NCBI GenBank assembly: GCA_017520845.1
Contig: JAFXEU010000023.1
Coordinates: forward strand, 20,752 to 84,751
Length of the DNA stretch: 64,000 nucleotides
Direction: 5' to 3'
From: Kiritimatiellia bacterium
Lineage (GTDB): Bacteria > Verrucomicrobiota > Kiritimatiellia > RFP12 > UBA1067
The notes beneath the pieces were generated by a model, which searched no databases, was not told where the DNA came from, and saw only the letters and a list, made by a program, of their open reading frames with translations. Positions 59,880 through 64,000 of the stretch are shown here, piece by piece (within the stretch, counting starts at the first letter, position 1; every line of letters starts with the position of its first letter). The position numbers and the translations under genes were made by a program.

Positions 59880-62318
59880 TCAACTTTCTCTCACCTCGAT
59901 TCCTTTAGTCGCCTTAAGGGCATCGACTATCTGCTGGAAAGTCTTACCCACCTCGGCGTCAGTAAGGGTTTTCTCGTTGGAACGGAATTCAAGCGCGTAC
60001 GCGAGCGAACGGGCCGACTTCATATCCTTCGATTTGAAGATGTCGAAAAGCGTTATCTTCGTGAGAGTCTTACCGCCGTTCTTCCTGATCACCGACTCGA
60101 TATCGGCGTTGGAAACCTCGTTCGCCGCGACCAGCGCGACATCACGCTTAACGAGCGGGAACTGGGCGACGGGCGTTATTCTGCCGACGGCGTCGACGCG
60201 CTTTAAAAGCGGCTTCAATTCAAGTTCGCAAAGCGCCATCTGGGTCGTAAGGCGGAACGGGTGGCGCATCTTGGCGGAGAGAGCGCCCATCACGCCGATT
60301 TCGCGGCCGTTGAGCTTAACGGCGAGCGCGGCACCCTTGGCGAACGCGGGATGATCAGCGGCGATAAATTCAAGCTTTCCGGCATGAAGCTTATTGAGAA
60401 GAGTCTCAACGGCGCCCTTAAGCCAGAGAACGGCCTCCTCTTCGGTGACCCCGGCGCGGCGACGCAGAGCCTCGCGGCCTACAGGACCGTAAAAGCCGAG
60501 AGAAAGCCTCTCGCTCTCCGACGGAACTCCGCCGTCGTTCGAGAAGACCTTTCCGATTTCGAAAAGCATGGCGCTCTCGATCTGGCGCGAAGCGTTGCGC
60601 CCGAGGGAAAGCATCATCTGAGGCAGGAGAGAATCGCGCATCACGCCGTACTCGGCGGAGACGGGATCGGGAATCACAAGACGCTTATCCTTAGCGCGCG
60701 TATCAAACTCGTCGAGTTCCCTCTCGGAAAGGAACGAATAATGCATCGCCTCGGTGAAGCCAAGAGAAAGGCAAAGATCGCGCAGGCGGTTCTTCGCCTT
60801 GAACGGAGCGTCGGAAAGCGGCGAAATCGAAGGAGCCGAAGGCATCGCGTCGGGAATATTGTCGAGCCCGTATACGCGGGCGACCTCCTCTACGAGATCC
60901 GCCTCAAGTTCCATATCGTAACGCCAGCTCGGGATACCGAAATCGACGCTCTCAACGCCGGCGTACAACGTCCCCGTCGTTCTCGGCTCGAGGCCGAGCG
61001 ACTTTAGGATAAACACCATTCCGTCATTGCCGACAGGAATTCCGATAAGCTTGCGGGCACGCTCGAAATTGAGCGTAACGTCCTTATTGAAAGGCTTCTG
61101 GCGGTTGTCGACATCGACGATACCCTTCGCAACAACGGCCTTACCGTACTTCTGAAGAAGATGGGCGGCGCGACGCGACGCGAAATCGGCAAGATCCTTA
61201 TCTACGCCGCGGATGTAACGGTAGCTCGATTCCGAAGAAAGGCCGAGTTTCGTCGCGGTAAATTTCGTCGAGGCGCAATCAAAGAGCGCCGACTCGAGAA
61301 GAACGCTCCTCGTTCCGGAAGCGACTTCGCTTTCCTCTCCGCCCATAATGCCGGCGACGGCGTTGGGGCGCTCGGCGTCACAGATCATAAGCATAGACGA
61401 ATCAAGCTTACGCTCAACGCCGTCGAGAGTCTTCATAGTCTCGCCGTCCTTCGCGGTTCTCACGACGATCTTGCGGCCTGCGAGCTTCGTGTAATCGAAA
61501 GCATGCATCGGCTGGCCAAGTTCCATAAGGACATAATTGGTGACGTCAACGACAAGACCCAACGACCTCACTCCGCAAAGCTCAAGACGCTTGGCGATAA
61601 TCTCGGGCGAAGGGCCGTCCTCGACAGACGTGACGACGCGGGCCGTATAGCGCGGACACTTGACGGCGTCTTCGACGACGACGGAAATCTCGCTCTCGAC
61701 AGGCGTATCGCTCTCGATGAAATCGACGGCGGGCTTTTTAAGCTCGCGATGAAGAAGAGCCGCGAATTCGCGGGCAAGGCCGTAGACGCTCAACGCGTCG
61801 GGACGGTTCCAGGTAACCTCGATTTCAAAAACGGTCTCCGGCTTCTCCATCGAAAGGACATCGCGCAGAAATGCGCCGGTCTTCGTCTCGGGCGGAAATT
61901 CCATAATGCCGTCATGATCGCCACCCGGGAGATTCAGTTCGGCGGAACTGCAGCACATGCCGAACGACTCGACGCCTCGGAGCTTACCCTTCTTGATCTT
62001 AAAGCCGCCGTTGGGAATTACCGCACCGATCTTCGAAAAGGCGGTCTTAATCCCGGTACGCATATTCGGCGCGCCGCAAACGACCTGAAACACTTCATTC
62101 CCGTCCGATATTTTACAGACGTGAAGATGGTCGGAATCGGGGTGGGCGACGGATTCGAGGACTTCGCCGACGACGAAAAAATCGCTGAGAGCCTCGGGAC
62201 CGACAGTCTCGATGGACTCGACCTGCAATCCGGCGCGGGTCAGTTTTTCGGCGAGCTCTTTAGGATCGATGTCGTCGATTTTAACAAATTCATTCAGCCA
62301 ACTGAGCGGGAGCTTCAT
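59880..62318 (-). CDS. pheT: Phenylalanine--tRNA ligase beta subunit
   Basis: The 812-residue subunit has the EMAP/OB tRNA-binding domain (about 40-155; VGEVLESVAHPDSDHLHVCKI, GAPNMRTG), B3/B4 editing domain (about 210-390), B5 (about 405-475) and the C-terminal ferredoxin-fold anticodon-binding domain (about 720-812). PheT forms the alpha2-beta2 synthetase with PheS, but no pheS lies beside it here. Its start overlaps the end of the zinc-finger gene by 29 nt, so the two are cotranscribed. Confidence 0.96.
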   Translation of the reverse strand: MKLPLSWLNEFVKIDDIDPKELAEKLTRAGLQVESIETVGPEALSDFFVVGEVLESVAHPDSDHLHVCKISDGNEVFQVVCGAPNMRTGIKTAFSKIGAVIPNGGFKIKKGKLRGVESFGMCCSSAELNLPGGDHDGIMEFPPETKTGAFLRDVLSMEKPETVFEIEVTWNRPDALSVYGLAREFAALLHRELKKPAVDFIESDTPVESEISVVVEDAVKCPRYTARVVTSVEDGPSPEIIAKRLELCGVRSLGLVVDVTNYVLMELGQPMHAFDYTKLAGRKIVVRTAKDGETMKTLDGVERKLDSSMLMICDAERPNAVAGIMGGEESEVASGTRSVLLESALFDCASTKFTATKLGLSSESSYRYIRGVDKDLADFASRRAAHLLQKYGKAVVAKGIVDVDNRQKPFNKDVTLNFERARKLIGIPVGNDGMVFILKSLGLEPRTTGTLYAGVESVDFGIPSWRYDMELEADLVEEVARVYGLDNIPDAMPSAPSISPLSDAPFKAKNRLRDLCLSLGFTEAMHYSFLSERELDEFDTRAKDKRLVIPDPVSAEYGVMRDSLLPQMMLSLGRNASRQIESAMLFEIGKVFSNDGGVPSESERLSLGFYGPVGREALRRRAGVTEEEAVLWLKGAVETLLNKLHAGKLEFIAADHPAFAKGAALAVKLNGREIGVMGALSAKMRHPFRLTTQMALCELELKPLLKRVDAVGRITPVAQFPLVKRDVALVAANEVSNADIESVIRKNGGKTLTKITLFDIFKSKDMKSARSLAYALEFRSNEKTLTDAEVGKTFQQIVDALKATKGIEVRES

Positions 62319-63759
62319 CTTTTTTCTCTTCTTCTTTATTCTCTAAAACTTCAGGAGCCTTAGGCTCTTCTGTAGGCACCTCTACAGGTTCAGCGGCGGG
62401 AGCCTCGGCGACGGGAGCGGCATCTGTCTTCACTTCGCCTTCACCTTCACCTTGCACCTTCACCTTTTTCTTACGCCACTGCGGACCATACTTCGGGAAC
62501 TTCTCGACGGCGGAATAAACGCCGTTCGTGAAAGCTACGATATGGCCGGTCGTGACAAGCCACTGCAAATGCTTTTCACTCTCCTCATCGCCGGCGATTT
62601 CGGCCTTGGTCATGCACGGATTGGCGGCGACAAAATCAGCGATCTTCGCAAGCTCGGCAATAGCGTGGGCCGAATCAAACTCTTTAAGTTCAACTCCGGT
62701 CACAAATTCGGGGCCGCGCGAGTCGTTGGCTCTGAAGAAGTGCATCTTGCGGTGATGGAAGGCGCCGCGCAACGCGAAGCACATGTTGTAGGGCGAACGA
62801 CGCTCCATTTCGACGGCGTCCTTCACTGCCCACTGCAGAGGTTTCACAGGGCTCTTGAGAGCGACTTCGGCCGAAATCATGAGGTTCTTCGGCATATCGA
62901 GAAGCTGAGGGAGAATCATGCGCTTGAACTCGGCCTCGGCCTGCTCGCGATTGAGCTCGCGGACGTTCTCGCCGGCGTTCTTCGCCGTGAACACGACCTT
63001 CTTCGTCGCGCCGCTGCGCCACTGTTCGATCGTGTCGCTGTCGCGCACCATTTCGATATGAGAGCGGTATTCCTCCTCGCTCATGCCGGGATAGCGCGAG
63101 CGGAGAGTTTCGCGTACGGTCGCGTTAAACTCGTGGATATTGGGCGGCCCGAGAAGAACGCCCGAAAGACCGCACTTCGCGACACAATTGAAATTACCCT
63201 TCGGAGGCTCGCACTCGACTTCCTTCGACTCGTAGTATTCGCCGAGATGACACTGAACCGCGTGAGCGATCACATCCGCTTCGTCGGTTGAAGCGAAGCC
63301 GCAGATCTTGCACTGATGGAACTTCAAAGGCTCGCTCGCTCCGTTCTCATCCTTCTTAGGCGTAATCTTAAGAAGAACGCTCGCGAGATTGTCGAGGAAA
63401 AAGTAAGCGAGGTCTTTAAGCTTATAGGCATGGGAATCCTGCTGAAGCTTGCGGATAATCGTGCCGAGAGCCTTCGGGTCGGGAAGAATCTTAATATCGA
63501 CCGAAAGCGGTTTCGGACGCGGCGCAAAAGACGCGCGACGCTCAAAAGGCTTCTTGAACGGGCCCTTGCGGTCCTGAGGTCCCTTGCGGTCAAAGCTCTT
63601 ACGCTCCGAAGGCTGACGATTCGGATTGTACGGCTTTTTCTCGCCGAACTCCTGCGCGGGACTTGTTTTGCCGACGACCACCCCGGCGTCCTTTTTAGCC
63701 CAATCGGGCGTAAAGTCTATCGAGCCGAGATCCAATGTAGATATATCAAGATTTTCCAT
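62290..63759 (-). CDS. Conserved-looking hypothetical protein with a C2H2-type zinc finger
   Basis: The 489-residue protein begins with a low-complexity, Lys/Arg/Pro-rich region (about 30-85), has a helical domain (about 90-145) and then CKICGFASTDEADVIAHAVQ with CH following (about 148-169), spaced C-X2-C-X12-H-X4-H like a classical zinc finger. A domain at about 175-410 has no family I can name. The last 60 residues are an acidic Glu/Pro/Ala tail, part of it (VKVQGEGEGEV) encoded by a GGTGAAGGT-type repeat. Basic N-terminus, zinc finger and overlap with pheT suggest nucleic-acid or ribosome binding, which is inference. Promoter 8 nt upstream, no Shine-Dalgarno. Confidence 0.82.
   Translation of the reverse strand: MENLDISTLDLGSIDFTPDWAKKDAGVVVGKTSPAQEFGEKKPYNPNRQPSERKSFDRKGPQDRKGPFKKPFERRASFAPRPKPLSVDIKILPDPKALGTIIRKLQQDSHAYKLKDLAYFFLDNLASVLLKITPKKDENGASEPLKFHQCKICGFASTDEADVIAHAVQCHLGEYYESKEVECEPPKGNFNCVAKCGLSGVLLGPPNIHEFNATVRETLRSRYPGMSEEEYRSHIEMVRDSDTIEQWRSGATKKVVFTAKNAGENVRELNREQAEAEFKRMILPQLLDMPKNLMISAEVALKSPVKPLQWAVKDAVEMERRSPYNMCFALRGAFHHRKMHFFRANDSRGPEFVTGVELKEFDSAHAIAELAKIADFVAANPCMTKAEIAGDEESEKHLQWLVTTGHIVAFTNGVYSAVEKFPKYGPQWRKKKVKVQGEGEGEVKTDAAPVAEAPAAEPVEVPTEEPKAPEVLENKEEEKKDEAPAQLAE
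62432..62467. repeat. GGTGAAGGT hexamer repeat inside a coding sequence
   Basis: The minus strand reads AAGGTGAAGGTGCAAGG and then TGAAGGTGAAGGCGAAG, giving the VKVQGEGEGEV stretch. The same hexamers occur between genes at 31977-32001. Confidence 0.7.
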
Positions 63760-63767
63760 CGCCGTAT

Positions 63768-63776
63768 ATTATACCA
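63768..63776 (-). promoter_or_regulatory. Extended minus-10 promoter of the zinc-finger gene and pheT
   Basis: The minus strand reads TGGTATAAT preceded by TTTT. The gap to the ATG at 63759 is 8 nt, so pheT would be expressed from a leaderless operon mRNA. Confidence 0.72.
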
Positions 63777-63867
63777 AAAATTATCGGTTTTATAAAACAC
63801 CGATATCGCTGGAGTTTACCCATTTTTTGAACTCTGGCAATGCTCTTCCAAAAAAGCCAAAAAAAAA

Positions 63868-63937
63868 TGCGACATCCTTTTGACAGTTTTCGGTAGAATA
63901 CCGATTGCACAAAAAAACAACCAAAAGGAATGTCGCA
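63868..63937 (+). promoter_or_regulatory. Insertion sequence end with hairpin masking the transposase ribosome-binding site
   Basis: TGCGACAT-CCTTTTG (63868-63882) pairs with CAAAAGGAATGTCGCA (63922-63937) with one bulged base. The right arm contains the AAAAGGAA Shine-Dalgarno of the ORF at 63940. A smaller perfect hairpin TCGGT-AGAAT-ACCGA (63890-63904) sits inside. A TTGACA at 63880-63885 could be a minus-35. The left arm may also be the terminal inverted repeat of the element. Confidence 0.6.
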
Positions 63938-63939
63938 CA

Positions 63940-64000
63940 ATGAATGATACTAAAATTGCGTCAAAAGCGAAAGCACAACTTTCAAATTTTATGGGTAAAG
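63940..64000 (+). CDS. N-terminus of a probable transposase, cut by the window edge
   Basis: An ORF opens with MNDTKIASKAKAQLSNFMGK and runs out of the window after 20 codons. The K-x-A-K-x-Q-L-x-x-F opening resembles the start of IS4-like (DDE) transposases, but 20 residues are not enough for a family call. It has a good Shine-Dalgarno that lies within a hairpin. The AT-rich composition also differs from the flanking genes. Confidence 0.5.
   Translation, partial: MNDTKIASKAKAQLSNFMGK

Overview
The window reads as a chromosomal stretch of a PVC-superphylum bacterium, most likely a gut-type Kiritimatiellota or related Verrucomicrobiota lineage. That placement is an inference. It rests on the mix of secreted GH20, GH29 and GH39-like glycosidases, Tat-exported Gfo/Idh/MocA oxidoreductases, an FHA-fused CpaF, a very large DUF2723 membrane protein, a MurA carrying Asp at the fosfomycin-target Cys position, and short palindromic GGGGACAGTCCCC repeats. 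There is no rRNA to confirm it. About 50 genes are supported, most on the minus strand and packed into operons with overlaps of 1 to 8 nt or short gaps.

Layout. 1-1543: a partial DUF1846 protein and a NifU-like Fe-S scaffold. 1581-14808: one apparently collinear minus-strand operon reading fhs, cpaB, FHA-cpaF, tadB, DUF2723, ilvE, recJ, rluA-like. 14871-16117: prmC coupled to a DUF3127 protein with an SSB-like tail. 16201-28355: a glycan-use region with a GH20 / radical SAM / TatD / GH39-like operon, a response regulator / GH20 / GltS-like / YgiQ / dtd operon, and a GH29 fucosidase; an S66 LD-carboxypeptidase diverges from it. 29573-32127: an accessory island with a low-GC AbiE-type toxin-antitoxin pair, a 200-bp palindrome, tandem repeats, a small membrane or lipoprotein ORF and a G-rich tract. 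32128-39406: patatin, a decayed DUF1848 gene, a Tat-exported phosphoesterase, epmA, a methyltransferase, der, a flavodoxin-like reductase and an MBL hydrolase. 39504-45236: three Gfo/Idh/MocA proteins and an M18 aminopeptidase. 45292-49153: tgt, yajC, a LysM protein and a short ComEC. 49297-51612: a coiled-coil membrane protein, a 54-residue lipoprotein and an RluA-type synthase. 51619-54839: murA, an orphan OppD-like ATPase, fabG and rsfS. 54957-58810: metK with a structured leader, a repeat-riddled hemW, ridA, tRNA-Thr, TatD and a ferredoxin. 58847-63759: a secreted hypothetical, pheT and a zinc-finger protein. The right edge enters an insertion sequence.

Regulation. A recurrent minus-10 element, TGnTATAAT usually preceded by a T run, stands 6 to 10 nt before the start codon of at least nine genes. 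This implies that many mRNAs are leaderless or nearly so, while operon-internal genes use ordinary AGGAG Shine-Dalgarno sites. The foreign AbiE pair instead has a canonical TTGACT-17-TACAAT promoter. metK has a roughly 80-nt leader that folds its own ribosome-binding site into a stem, and it is the best candidate for an undescribed regulatory RNA here.
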